Of a stretch of 64,000 nucleotides of DNA, positions 17,272 to 26,241 are shown in pieces. The position numbers were made by a program, and so were the translations under genes. How positions within the stretch are numbered: position 1 is the first letter of the stretch; the number at the start of each line of letters is the position of its first letter. This DNA is from Pseudoalteromonas luteoviolacea (GTDB taxonomy: Bacteria > Pseudomonadota > Gammaproteobacteria > Enterobacterales > Alteromonadaceae), in assembly GCF_001750165.1 (NCBI RefSeq), contig NZ_CP015411.1, positions 1,702,001-1,766,000 of the forward strand. Direction: 5' to 3'. The notes beneath the pieces were generated by a model. That model was not told where the DNA came from, did not search any database, and was given only the letters and a program-made list of their open reading frames with translations.

Positions 17272-18360
17272 TTAGGCACCAATTCGACAAAGCGCATCGG
17301 GGATAAATAAGTTGGGGCTGTATGGGTCTAATACTGGCGTGAGTAGCTCGTTGACTTGGCCTTCATAGCTATGGTTGATGACCTGATTTTCTGAGCTGAT
17401 GGAGACCATATCAAGGCGCTTGACCGGTTCATTGAAGTCGAACGTGTTTAAATCTACCCAAATGGTATTGGCAGTGCGAGCATTACAGAAATAATACTTT
17501 TGCTCGTTGTGATTTGCCAAGGTGGTCCACAGCGTATTGGAAATATTGGGGCTTTCAGTCATTTGTACGTTATAACCCAATGGCACACAGGCATTCGCGA
17601 CAACTGACTTTGCTTGAGCGAGTGCTTCATCATGGCTGGTCGGGGCATTCATATGGCTAATATAGAATAATGCACGTTCAAATCTGTCCGCAGAAAATGG
17701 TCCACCCGGTATGGTGTGACTGGCGGCAATATTGTCATCTGACCATTGCCACTGCCAATAGGCATCAATTTTTAGTTGTTTGTCATAGCTCGGGTCGTTG
17801 GTCATGACTACATAGACATCTTTGCTGTGGATGTAAAACTGCCCGTTGTATATTTCGATGATGGCAGAGCTACCGGTTACGTCCGATACGGATAAGTGTA
17901 AAGTTGCCGGTTTTCCTTTGCTATTGGGTACATCGGCAGGCACTAACTCAATCTTTTGTTGTTCAAATTCACTGACCACTTCTTTTACAAACACGAAGTT
18001 ATCTAAGACATATTGCACCCAGCGCAACACGCTTAATTTGCCGTCTTTACAGGGTTGATTTTGGGCATAGGTGGCATTGCAATCGTAGAGTACGTTTGCT
18101 ACTAGACCCATAGAGTTGATGCCATCAGAAGATGCCCAGCCACTTTGTTCATCACCGACCATGGCAACGACGCTGGCATACTTTGAGCACCATTTTAGCG
18201 CTTTTTCGTTATCTTCTTTTTTATCTGAAATAGGCATGCCTATTTTGTTTAGGCCTTTATCAAAGGTAAATAAGCTAGTGGGTAAAGGGAACATCCAGTC
18301 CATGTTTCTAGCGGTTGCAATGTACTTGCGGTTGAGGTTATTTAGCACTCGAGTACACAT
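17272..18360 (-). CDS. Choloylglycine-hydrolase-family (Ntn) amide hydrolase
   Basis: 362 residues from ATG 18360, giving MCTRVLNN: the Cys at position 2 becomes the N-terminal nucleophile, the reason for choosing this start over one 18 bases upstream. The next blocks, ARNMDWMFPLPTSLFTF (with the active-site Arg and Asp of the family) and SDGINSMGLVANVLYD, fit linear amide C-N hydrolases such as bile salt hydrolase, penicillin V acylase and AHL acylases of this class. In marine bacteria without bile the substrate may be an acyl amide such as an acyl-homoserine lactone (inference only). No signal peptide is seen. Confidence 0.85.
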   Translation of the reverse strand: MCTRVLNNLNRKYIATARNMDWMFPLPTSLFTFDKGLNKIGMPISDKKEDNEKALKWCSKYASVVAMVGDEQSGWASSDGINSMGLVANVLYDCNATYAQNQPCKDGKLSVLRWVQYVLDNFVFVKEVVSEFEQQKIELVPADVPNSKGKPATLHLSVSDVTGSSAIIEIYNGQFYIHSKDVYVVMTNDPSYDKQLKIDAYWQWQWSDDNIAASHTIPGGPFSADRFERALFYISHMNAPTSHDEALAQAKSVVANACVPLGYNVQMTESPNISNTLWTTLANHNEQKYYFCNARTANTIWVDLNTFDFNEPVKRLDMVSISSENQVINHSYEGQVNELLTPVLDPYSPNLFIPDALCRIGA

Positions 18361-18490
18361 CGACTTCTCCTTAAACACGCTGTAAGCGGGTTAATATGGG
18401 TTAATATCGTCTTCGATGGTAATCGTCAGTACAAGGAAAAAACATTACAGGTTATAACAGCTAAACTTGCCTTGAAGGATATAAGGTAGA

Positions 18491-19366
18491 TTAGAAGTCT
18501 TTGAAATGCTCAAGCAAATAGTCGATGGCCAAACGTGAGCGCAAAGGTTGAAATTGACGGTTTTGGTATACGATCCAGCTGGTTGCACCAGAGCTCCAAA
18601 ATGGCTCTAAAATAGGTGTGAGTTGCTGTGAATCAATGGCACTGTCAAAAGTGCGATCCGGCATATAGGCGACGCCAAGCCCTTTTATACAAGCAGACAC
18701 CACGACATTCGCATTATTACTGCGCCAGTTCCCTTTGACTTTGAAATTTTGTTTTTGACCGTCAACCAGAAATGACCAATTGTCGTTGTTAGCAATAATA
18801 CAGTTATGTTTTTTGAGCTCTGATGGGTGTGTGGGCGTGCCATTTTTTTTTAAATAGTCAGAGCTTGCTACCGCCATCATGTTACGGCTTATGAGCTTAC
18901 GGGCAATTAAATTAGAATCATGGAGTTCGCCATAACGAATGGCGAAGTCGACGCCATCTTCAACAAAATTAACCATTCGGCTGTTAAAATCGATGTCGAT
19001 AGACAGCTCTGGATGTAGTTTGGCAAAAGCCATTAGGGCAGGGGCGATATAATTTTCGGCAAAGCCGCCAGCGGCACTAACACGCAGCGTGCCGCTTAGA
19101 TTAAATTGCTGTTGAGCGAGTTGCTCATTGGCTTGTTGTAAGCCAGTAATGAGCTGCTTACATTGTTGGTAATAAAAGGCCCCATTTTCGGTGAGATTGA
19201 TTTGCCGTGTCGTTCTAGCAAAGAGGCTACAGCCCACACGCTGCTCTAGTCGAGAAACTTGTCTGCTAATGTGACTAGTGCTGCAATTGAGCACTTTTGC
19301 TGCTGATGAAAAACCGCCGCTTTCCGCAACCGCAACAAATTCAAATACGCCTTCAAAGCTATCCAT
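18491..19366 (-). CDS. LysR-family regulator, divergent from DJ-1/GST operon
   Basis: 291 residues from ATG 19366 (MDSFEGVFEFVAVAESGGFS). Helix-turn-helix AAKVLNCSTSHISRQVSRLE is followed by LFARTTRQINLTENG. The effector domain has the CrgA/PBP2 form (DFAIRYGELHDSNLIARKL). It is divergent from the DJ-1-like and GST genes with about 150 bases between, so it most likely regulates them. A longer in-frame start would add an unlikely basic leader. Confidence 0.87.
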   Translation of the reverse strand: MDSFEGVFEFVAVAESGGFSSAAKVLNCSTSHISRQVSRLEQRVGCSLFARTTRQINLTENGAFYYQQCKQLITGLQQANEQLAQQQFNLSGTLRVSAAGGFAENYIAPALMAFAKLHPELSIDIDFNSRMVNFVEDGVDFAIRYGELHDSNLIARKLISRNMMAVASSDYLKKNGTPTHPSELKKHNCIIANNDNWSFLVDGQKQNFKVKGNWRSNNANVVVSACIKGLGVAYMPDRTFDSAIDSQQLTPILEPFWSSGATSWIVYQNRQFQPLRSRLAIDYLLEHFKDF

Positions 19367-19518
19367 CAAATAACGCCTATTCTTAAGTGTCAGCTTGAAC
19401 AATGAATTCAACACTTTTGCTAAATGGCAAAAGTGTTTCACTGAATTAGCTAATTATCATTTATATAGAAAAAATATACAGTAGTTTTCAAGATAACTTA
19501 AGCCAAAGGACAAAAGAG

Positions 19519-20190
19519 ATGAAAAAAGTGCTTATTCCTGTCACAAATCATGCGACTTTGGGTAATACTGATCAGCCCAATGGAACGTATGCCCCTGAAC
19601 TAACACATGTTGTTGCTGTTCTGAATGCGCATCAAATTGAGTTTGATATTGTGTCACTCAAAGGCGGTAAAGCGCCGTTATATGGCACTGATATTGAGGG
19701 CGATCATGTAAACAGTGATATTTTGGCAGATGCTGCATTTATACAAAAAGTTGATAATACGCAACGTATTGCTGAAGTAAATATTGATGAGTACGGTGCT
19801 ATTTTTTACCCTGGTGGTTTTGGCCTGTTAAGCGATTTGGCGACTGATAAAACGATGGCGGCATTGGCTGCAAAGCATTACGAAACAGGCGGTGTTATCT
19901 CTGCGGTATGCCATGGCCCAGCAGCTTTATTACCTATTACTTTGAGTAGTGGTAACGCGCTGATTTCGGATAAAAAAGTCACGTCATTCACGCGAGAAGA
20001 AGAAGTAGATTTTGGCACCATTGACGACATTCCATTCTTGTTAGAGGAGTCCTTAACAAGAACGGCTTCGCAGTTTCATAAAGTACAGCCTTGGCAGAGT
20101 TTTACAGTAGTAGATGAGAGAGTCATCACAGGGCAAAACCCAGCCAGTGCACATGCAGTCGGCGAGTTACTTGTCAGTCAGTTAGTGTGA
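19519..20190 (+). CDS. DJ-1/PfpI-family protein with intact nucleophile elbow
   Basis: 223 residues, cytoplasmic. Motifs: KKVLIPVTNHATLG, the acidic TYAPELTHVV, FDIVSLKGGKAPLYG, AIFYPGGFGLLSDL, and the nucleophile elbow ISAVCHGPAALLPI with Cys-His. The length and the KVTSFTREEEVDF block fit Hsp31-like glyoxalase III or deglycase-type proteins. It precedes a GST gene, its stop overlapping the GST region, and both are divergent from a LysR gene, which suggests a stress or electrophile-response operon. AAAGGACAAAAGAG gives a good ribosome site. Confidence 0.88.
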   Translation: MKKVLIPVTNHATLGNTDQPNGTYAPELTHVVAVLNAHQIEFDIVSLKGGKAPLYGTDIEGDHVNSDILADAAFIQKVDNTQRIAEVNIDEYGAIFYPGGFGLLSDLATDKTMAALAAKHYETGGVISAVCHGPAALLPITLSSGNALISDKKVTSFTREEEVDFGTIDDIPFLLEESLTRTASQFHKVQPWQSFTVVDERVITGQNPASAHAVGELLVSQLV

Positions 20191-20204
20191 TCGGGAGTGC
20201 GTTA

Positions 20205-20813
20205 ATGATAACCGTTCACCATTTGAATGAATCCCGCTCGACGCGGGTTATTTGGTTGCTTGAAGAGCTGAATATGCCTTTTGATGTCATTCATCATCAA
20301 CGAGATGAAAACACCAAGCTTGCCCCATCAAGCTTAGGGCGAGTGCATCCGTTAAATAAGGCACCTGTGATAGAGCATAACGGTCATATACTCTGTGAGT
20401 CAGGCGCTGTATTGGAGTACATTTTGGATCAAAGTACACAAAACAGCCTGCGCCCCAGCAAAGACAGCGAAGCATATTATGCCTATTTAGAGTGGCTTCA
20501 TTTTGCGGAAGGGTCCTTGGGTTTGCCGGTGATCACCTACTTGCTTATGCAAATGGAAACACGCTCAGGTGATGCGCCACTCGATGGATATATTGCCAAA
20601 GAGTTGAATTTAGATTTGACCTATATAGACCAGACACTTGCTAAGCAACTATATTTTTCGGGCGACGTATTCAGTGCTGCGGATATCATGATGACGATTT
20701 CATTAGAAATCGCTGGCAGCTTAAAATTGCTTGATAATCGGCCGCATATTCAAGCTTATCTAGCTCGTGTTCAAGCTCGTCCCGCTTATCAAAAAGCCCG
20801 TGCCTTTGGGTGA
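20205..20813 (+). CDS. Glutathione S-transferase family protein
   Basis: 202 residues from ATG 20205 (MITVHHLNESRSTRVIWLLE). The thioredoxin-like N-domain has SRSTRVIWLLEELNMPF and the cis-Pro region NKAPVIEHNGHILCESGAVL, which includes the Glu-Ser glutathione-binding pair; the all-helical C-domain contains FSAADIMMTISLE (N-capping box). Immediately follows the DJ-1-like gene. Probably conjugates or reduces electrophiles such as aldehydes or haloketones in one operon with it. Confidence 0.88.
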   Translation: MITVHHLNESRSTRVIWLLEELNMPFDVIHHQRDENTKLAPSSLGRVHPLNKAPVIEHNGHILCESGAVLEYILDQSTQNSLRPSKDSEAYYAYLEWLHFAEGSLGLPVITYLLMQMETRSGDAPLDGYIAKELNLDLTYIDQTLAKQLYFSGDVFSAADIMMTISLEIAGSLKLLDNRPHIQAYLARVQARPAYQKARAFG

Positions 20814-20817
20814 TAAT

Positions 20818-20843
20818 AAAAAGAGCTGTTAACAGCTCTTTTT
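20818..20843. terminator. Bidirectional terminator
   Basis: A 26-bp perfect palindrome, AAAAAGAGCTGTT and its exact complement, lies between the convergent GST and M1 peptidase genes. It has an A-run on one side and a T-run on the other, so it works for both strands. Confidence 0.9.
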
Positions 20844-20850
20844 ATTTTGC

Positions 20851-23358
20851 TTAATGTACTGATGTCAGACTTTGGCTGATCTTCTTCGAGCGGGCAGTAC
20901 ATTGCTCAATATTATGCAGCACGACATTTAGCTTTTCTTCAAGGCCTTCAATATGTAACCAATTTTTAAATAATTTACTGACAGCCTGCTGTTGGGCTTT
21001 AGAGCAGGATGTAATGAAACTATATGGAAACCACTGTAATGCAGCGGGGGCGATTCGAGCAAAGATTGCCTCTTTCCTTTTTGCGATTAAATCAGCAGCA
21101 ATGACTCTGAGGGCAGGATTGAAAGCCGGATACTGAAAGTTTACATCGATGACCATGCCTTTGGTGGCGTCGTCAATAAGTAAGTCATAGTACAGTTTTA
21201 CTTTCTCTGCATTATCCACATATCCCAGTGCCGGTAACATGCTGTCTTTTACCTGACTGGGCATTTGCTTGAACTGCGTGACAAACTGTTTGTATTGAGT
21301 ATTGGTTGTGCTACTTGCAAGCACGGCAATCATTTTATCAAAATGCGGATGTTGGTGACTATTAGGTCTGTTGTAATACTCTATTGCCGCTTTTATTGCG
21401 TCAGGTGCTTTTAAGTAAAGGCCAAAAAATTGCAATACATCTCCGCCATATGGCTTTTTAAGTAGAGCCGCCCAATCTGGTTGATGTGTGATCTGTGTAC
21501 TCAAATAGCGAGCGAATGGCTGCTGGTGGCCAAGCTGAATATGGTCAATGAATACGTAGTGTAATTCGTTGATAAGTGTATTGGCTTGCTCAGAGTCGAG
21601 TGCTATTTGATTTAACTCACGTACCACACTATCAATATACGCCAAGTATTCAATGTGGCCACTGATCGCTAAAGATTGTTGATTATCTCGATATGAGGCC
21701 TGCTCCGGTGGGCTGAGTTTGTCAAAAGGAAACTCATTGAGTCCTGTGTTATCGACATAACGAAAGTAGCCTGCCCCTCCTGTGTTTAGGAAAATACTGT
21801 GAACATTGGCAGGGAGAGTAATCTTAAGTTCAGCGTCTTCTAATATCAGCTTTTGTGTGGAGACTTGTTTTCCATCCCATAGCTTTAGCGATACTGGAAT
21901 TGTCCAGAGCATATCGTTTCTATTTAATATATCGTTTTGCGCTAACATGTAGTGACCATCTTTTTTGGTCATGGTGATGAGTGGGTAGCCAGTATTTTGG
22001 GTAAAGCTGGCGATCATGTTTTGCAGTTTAGTATCGGGTAATAAAGCCAAGAATTGGCGCGTACTGACATTTTTACCAGTAAATTTTTTCACATAAAGTT
22101 GCAACCGTTGCTGCAGCGTTTCTGTGCCATAAGCCTGTTCAAGCATGTCTAGAATAGCGCGGCCTTTGGTGTAATAGAGTTGGCCATATGCCACAGTATC
22201 TTCACGTGTTTTTACGTCAAAAATCAGTGGGGTTGCATGTTGGTTATCGTCATTGAATGCCTTTGCTTGCGGTACATACGTGCAAGAAGCCGTTTCTGGG
22301 TAAAGGGTTTGAACCACTTTCGCGGCGATAAATTCAGTAAAAGATTCATTGAGCCAATAATCATCGTACCATGCCATGGTTATGTCGTTACCAAACCAGC
22401 TATGGGCGATTTCATGGGCAATGAGCTTTTTAAACTGACAATGTGCACGAGGCGTTGCATCTGGGGTAGGGACTTGGTTTTCATTCAATGCGACTAAGCC
22501 CAAGTTTTCCATCGCTGCAACACTGCCAAAGTTGCCAACCACAAAGTCAAGCCGCTCGAAGGGGAATGGGCTATTTAAGTAGTCTTCGATAAAGGTGAGT
22601 GAGCCATCTACGACTTCTTTAAAATAGGCAGGGACTTTTACTTGCGATTTTTTAGGGCTAAATACCTTGGTGTTTAGGCGGCTTTTGGCTACATCATATT
22701 CAGCAAATTGCCCCAGTGCTAACGCCAGAATATCGGTATTCATCTTTGGGGTCTTGGCAAACTGTGTTGTCTTCAATTTACCCTTAAGCTCAATGGCGCT
22801 CGGTAGAGTATTGTGAAGTACAGTATATGATTTAGGGGTGGTTATCTTAAAAGCAAACGTGGCCTTTTTATCGGGCTCATCGAATGTTGGAAAGACTCTC
22901 CGTGCTTCCATAGATTGAAATTGAGACAATAAGTAAATTTGGCCTTGGTCGTTTTGGACACGGTATAGCCCTTCAACATGTTCAGATATTTGAGCGCGGT
23001 ACGCGATTTTGAGTTTGGCTATGCCGCTAATTTCTGTGGGTAAATCGTGTTTAATAATCTCATAGTGATCTGGCGCACTGATACTCAGCGGCGTCTCTTT
23101 TCCTTGATGTATCAAAGAGACGTGATCGATAGTCAACCCTTTACCATGATAAGCGACTACGTGAGTGGGTTTGGTGAGCATAATATTAAGGGTTGTGGTG
23201 CCTGAAAAGGTGGCTTTATCTGGATCTACATGCAGATGAATAGATTGATGTTGGAGTTGGATGTGTTGTGGTAGTCGATGCTCAAGCGCAGTAGTCGAGC
23301 TGCACATAAATAAGCTTATCAACAAAGCCAGCATAAAAAGAGTCAGTTTTAAACGCAT
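20851..23358 (-). CDS. M1-family metallopeptidase (aminopeptidase N-like), exported
   Basis: 835 residues with an N-terminal hydrophobic signal (LTLFMLALLISLFMCSSTTA). The exopeptidase motif appears as SVAAMENLGLVAL near residue 279 and the zinc motif as HEIAHSWFGN near 318, with the third ligand in WLNESFTEF about 18 residues later; a Tyr in the YGQLYYTKGRAIL region could stabilise the transition state. The helical ERAP-like C-domain fills the rest. It is a zinc aminopeptidase, probably periplasmic or cell-surface. Monocistronic, closed by the palindromic terminator. Confidence 0.9.
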   Translation of the reverse strand: MRLKLTLFMLALLISLFMCSSTTALEHRLPQHIQLQHQSIHLHVDPDKATFSGTTTLNIMLTKPTHVVAYHGKGLTIDHVSLIHQGKETPLSISAPDHYEIIKHDLPTEISGIAKLKIAYRAQISEHVEGLYRVQNDQGQIYLLSQFQSMEARRVFPTFDEPDKKATFAFKITTPKSYTVLHNTLPSAIELKGKLKTTQFAKTPKMNTDILALALGQFAEYDVAKSRLNTKVFSPKKSQVKVPAYFKEVVDGSLTFIEDYLNSPFPFERLDFVVGNFGSVAAMENLGLVALNENQVPTPDATPRAHCQFKKLIAHEIAHSWFGNDITMAWYDDYWLNESFTEFIAAKVVQTLYPETASCTYVPQAKAFNDDNQHATPLIFDVKTREDTVAYGQLYYTKGRAILDMLEQAYGTETLQQRLQLYVKKFTGKNVSTRQFLALLPDTKLQNMIASFTQNTGYPLITMTKKDGHYMLAQNDILNRNDMLWTIPVSLKLWDGKQVSTQKLILEDAELKITLPANVHSIFLNTGGAGYFRYVDNTGLNEFPFDKLSPPEQASYRDNQQSLAISGHIEYLAYIDSVVRELNQIALDSEQANTLINELHYVFIDHIQLGHQQPFARYLSTQITHQPDWAALLKKPYGGDVLQFFGLYLKAPDAIKAAIEYYNRPNSHQHPHFDKMIAVLASSTTNTQYKQFVTQFKQMPSQVKDSMLPALGYVDNAEKVKLYYDLLIDDATKGMVIDVNFQYPAFNPALRVIAADLIAKRKEAIFARIAPAALQWFPYSFITSCSKAQQQAVSKLFKNWLHIEGLEEKLNVVLHNIEQCTARSKKISQSLTSVH

Positions 23359-23595
23359 CTTATCCCCATTGAATTTTTATTATTGTCATTTTTCCCATGT
23401 TCAAAGTTGAACCTGTTGGGCATTAATATTGTATCGGTATTTGGTTAAGCTAGTACATAAAAGATTGCTTTTGCAAATTCAATTGATACTAAAGGCTTTA
23501 TTTAACAGCAAATTATATAGGGGGAACAGATTTGTTTTGTCAGATATGACGAACTTAACTAAGCTTTTAATAAAGGTGTTTTTCTAGGCGGTATA

Positions 23596-24417
23596 ATGGT
23601 CCTATTGTTGCGAGCATTGGTCACAATATGTTTAACATTTGGCTTTGCTTGGCAGGCAGGTGCAAAAACGGTGTCAGTGATCACTTTACCTGATTACGCA
23701 CCATTTGGGTTTTTAGACAATGGTGATACTCATTTGGTCAAGGTTGCACCTGGAGAAGATAGCCCGGTATTTAAAGGGTTTGCGTGGGATGTAGTACGTG
23801 AGAGCTTTCACGAAATGGGCTACACAGTAGAGCTTTGGGTCGTGCCTTGGGCCAGAGCATTGACCTACCTTGATAATGGTCGAGTCGATTTAATCTTTCC
23901 AGTTAGCATCAGTGAAGAGCGCCTAAAAGTGTATCGATACTCCAAGGAGTATGTCAACACGGTGTACTACCGTATCTATGTTTTAAAGGAACAATCTATT
24001 GAGTGGAAGTCGCTATCGACCTTTGAGGGTGAGACGATTGCGCAAATGCGGGGGTTCAATTACGGTGCCAAGTGGGATCAGGCTACTAATATTAAAAAGT
24101 ATGATGTGGGAGGCATATTTCAAGGGTTCGAAATGTTGAAAAGTAGACGAGTGCAAGGCTTTGCAGGTTATGAAGGAGTTTGGGACATTGTTTTGCAGCA
24201 ACATGATTTAGAAGGTGACATCATTAAGCTACCGATGTTTGATAGCAACAAAGAGTTTATTGCCGCTTCATATGGTAACCCGATGGCTAAAAAATTGCTT
24301 AAGCAGTTTGACTTGGGGAAGCAGCGGATCAGCGAGAATGGCACCTTGACGAGAATAAAACATAAATGGTCTGGGGTGTTAAGTGAGCAATCAGCGTTAC
24401 CGACACAGAAAAATTAG
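23596..24417 (+). CDS. Periplasmic solute-binding protein (SBP_bac_3 type)
   Basis: 273 residues with a signal peptide (MVLLLRALVTICLTFGFAWQ). The sequence follows the amino-acid-binding-protein-like fold: TLPDYAPFGF, GFAWDVVRESFHEMGY, WARALTYLDNGRVDLIFPVSI and EYVNTVYYRIYVLK. No ABC permease or ATPase gene is beside it, as is usual for the many orphan binding proteins of this family in Alteromonadales. Ligand unknown. Confidence 0.83.
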   Translation: MVLLLRALVTICLTFGFAWQAGAKTVSVITLPDYAPFGFLDNGDTHLVKVAPGEDSPVFKGFAWDVVRESFHEMGYTVELWVVPWARALTYLDNGRVDLIFPVSISEERLKVYRYSKEYVNTVYYRIYVLKEQSIEWKSLSTFEGETIAQMRGFNYGAKWDQATNIKKYDVGGIFQGFEMLKSRRVQGFAGYEGVWDIVLQQHDLEGDIIKLPMFDSNKEFIAASYGNPMAKKLLKQFDLGKQRISENGTLTRIKHKWSGVLSEQSALPTQKN

Positions 24418-24679
24418 CTTCTATTCAAATAACGACACTGAAAAATTAAGCTGCGCAATATCCATTCTACAAGTCCATTATTGAATTTAAAAAAGTAGCA
24501 AAGCCACGGTAAAACACTCTATTGCAAGCAAGGTTGAGTGGGGGATTGTTCACCGGTTTTTACGTTTTTGGGTGAGCTAATAGCTCCAAAAATAAATGAA
24601 CTTGTGCGACAGCGGTGAGTATTTAGCACTTTGCCTGTTGTAAACACGACAAGTGCTCATGCTCACAAAACAGCTTAAT

Positions 24680-25993
24680 TCAAACAGTGTTGCCATTTTG
24701 TATTTTGGCTAATTTTTTAAAAAAGGTGGCGGCGTTAAAGTGTGCACTTTGCGTTAACAGCATCAATGAGCTGACTAGTTCCTGAGATAAATAAGGCTTC
24801 ATCCCTTCAATAAAAGTAGCAACAGACGCAGGTTTACCAGACTTTATATGCAGGTTGAATACTTGCCATGCACTAAAAATGTCGAACGTGCTCTTGCGAG
24901 CGGTCAATGCATCATTGATTTCATTAATAAGTACTAATCCACAACTGTAGTGTAACCTGGGGTTTGATTTTACAGCGCGAATATAGATTGGCTGATCTGC
25001 TAGCCCCTCAATGCATTGGTGCTGTGCAATCGCAACCTTTTGTGAGAGCAAGTCAGTGTTGTTTGCCACTTTTGCAGAAGCAATCCCCGCCAAAAACTCA
25101 GCTGCGCCTTCATGTAACCATGCTTCTGTGGGGGTCTCAATATCAGATCCTTGCTTTTGATAGAGGTGAGCTACTTCGTGCGCAAAAAACCAAAAAATAG
25201 ATTCACTATCGACTTGTTCAATGGCTTTGTTCCCGTACCAATGCATAAAAATTTGATTGGATAACGTACCACCTTGGCGGCCATATTTACCGTCGGTAGT
25301 GTCACTGAATGAAGCGAATAAGGCAGGGCGATAATCTAATGGGCCCATTTTGTTTGCAAAAAAGTCCATCAGTTTCGGTAAGTCTTGTTCGATATGTTTC
25401 TTCAAAGTAGAGGGCAAGTGTCCATCAATTAGACTAACAAAGTGAGTATCTTCAATTGGCGCTGTTTGTCCAACATACACTTTTTGACCACTGTTTTTAG
25501 CTATCCACTGTGCCTGGTCTTTATGCACTTTGCCATCAACAATCATATGATTGCCTGAAGCTCTGACTTCGATTGGCCACGCATTCGCACCTTCATTACA
25601 GGTCGATGCACAAGCAAAAAAACGTGCCGAATGAATCAGTATGCCATTGTCTGAAAATGGGGAAAAGGGCGCATATTCCTTTGGCAATGGCGTATAGGTT
25701 GGAGTGAGTTTTATTGTGACTTGAGAGAATGGGTGTCCATCTTTTCTGGTGATACTTTCTTGTACATTTTCCTCGCTAAAGCTTATCACATAGTTTGGGC
25801 TATTGGGCTGCCACCTTTTTACTCTTGAGTTATCGGGTGTCCTGTTAAATACAAGCTTATTAACTGGTGTATCAACGCGATAGGTCACTGTCCATGTATT
25901 ATCAGGGTGCTTTTCGATATATGTAAACACTTGTGCAGCAAATAATATAGGCGAAAATACAGCGAGTATAAGTAATATGCATTGTTTAAGCAC
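24680..25993 (-). CDS. Exported gluzincin-type putative metallopeptidase
   Basis: 437 residues with a signal peptide (MLKQCILLILAVFSPILFAA). A zinc-peptidase motif HEVAHLYQKQG lies near residue 274 and the third-ligand candidate WLHEGAAEF about 22 residues on (HExxH...E). The layout, with an N-terminal beta region, resembles M1/M61 peptidases but is shorter than either. Four or more Cys (FFACASTCNEG, QHCIEG, LHYSCG) suggest disulphides and a periplasmic location. Neighbours are unrelated. Confidence 0.75.
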   Translation of the reverse strand: MLKQCILLILAVFSPILFAAQVFTYIEKHPDNTWTVTYRVDTPVNKLVFNRTPDNSRVKRWQPNSPNYVISFSEENVQESITRKDGHPFSQVTIKLTPTYTPLPKEYAPFSPFSDNGILIHSARFFACASTCNEGANAWPIEVRASGNHMIVDGKVHKDQAQWIAKNSGQKVYVGQTAPIEDTHFVSLIDGHLPSTLKKHIEQDLPKLMDFFANKMGPLDYRPALFASFSDTTDGKYGRQGGTLSNQIFMHWYGNKAIEQVDSESIFWFFAHEVAHLYQKQGSDIETPTEAWLHEGAAEFLAGIASAKVANNTDLLSQKVAIAQHQCIEGLADQPIYIRAVKSNPRLHYSCGLVLINEINDALTARKSTFDIFSAWQVFNLHIKSGKPASVATFIEGMKPYLSQELVSSLMLLTQSAHFNAATFFKKLAKIQNGNTV

Positions 25994-26211
25994 GGTAACT
26001 ATTCCTTCATTCTATTTTTATCGATGTAGATTTTATAGATGTGTTATTATTAAGGTATCGATTAAGAGTAATGAGTATACGATAAATCAATGCTGAATAT
26101 TATATGCTTTGACTGGTTTTTTCTGAGGTGAAGTGTTTAATGTTATTTGCTAAATGTATTTAGTATCTCTCTATTTTATAGCTAAATTACTCCTGTCTAT
26201 TCTATTAAATA

Positions 26212-26238
26212 GAAAAAAAGCGGCCGAAGCCGCTATTT
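26212..26238 (-). terminator. UUCG-tetraloop intrinsic terminator
   Basis: On the minus strand AGCGGC-TTCG-GCCGCT is followed by a run of seven T, a textbook terminator with a stable tetraloop, just past the stop of the phytase-like lipoprotein gene. Confidence 0.9.
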
Positions 26239-26241
26239 ATA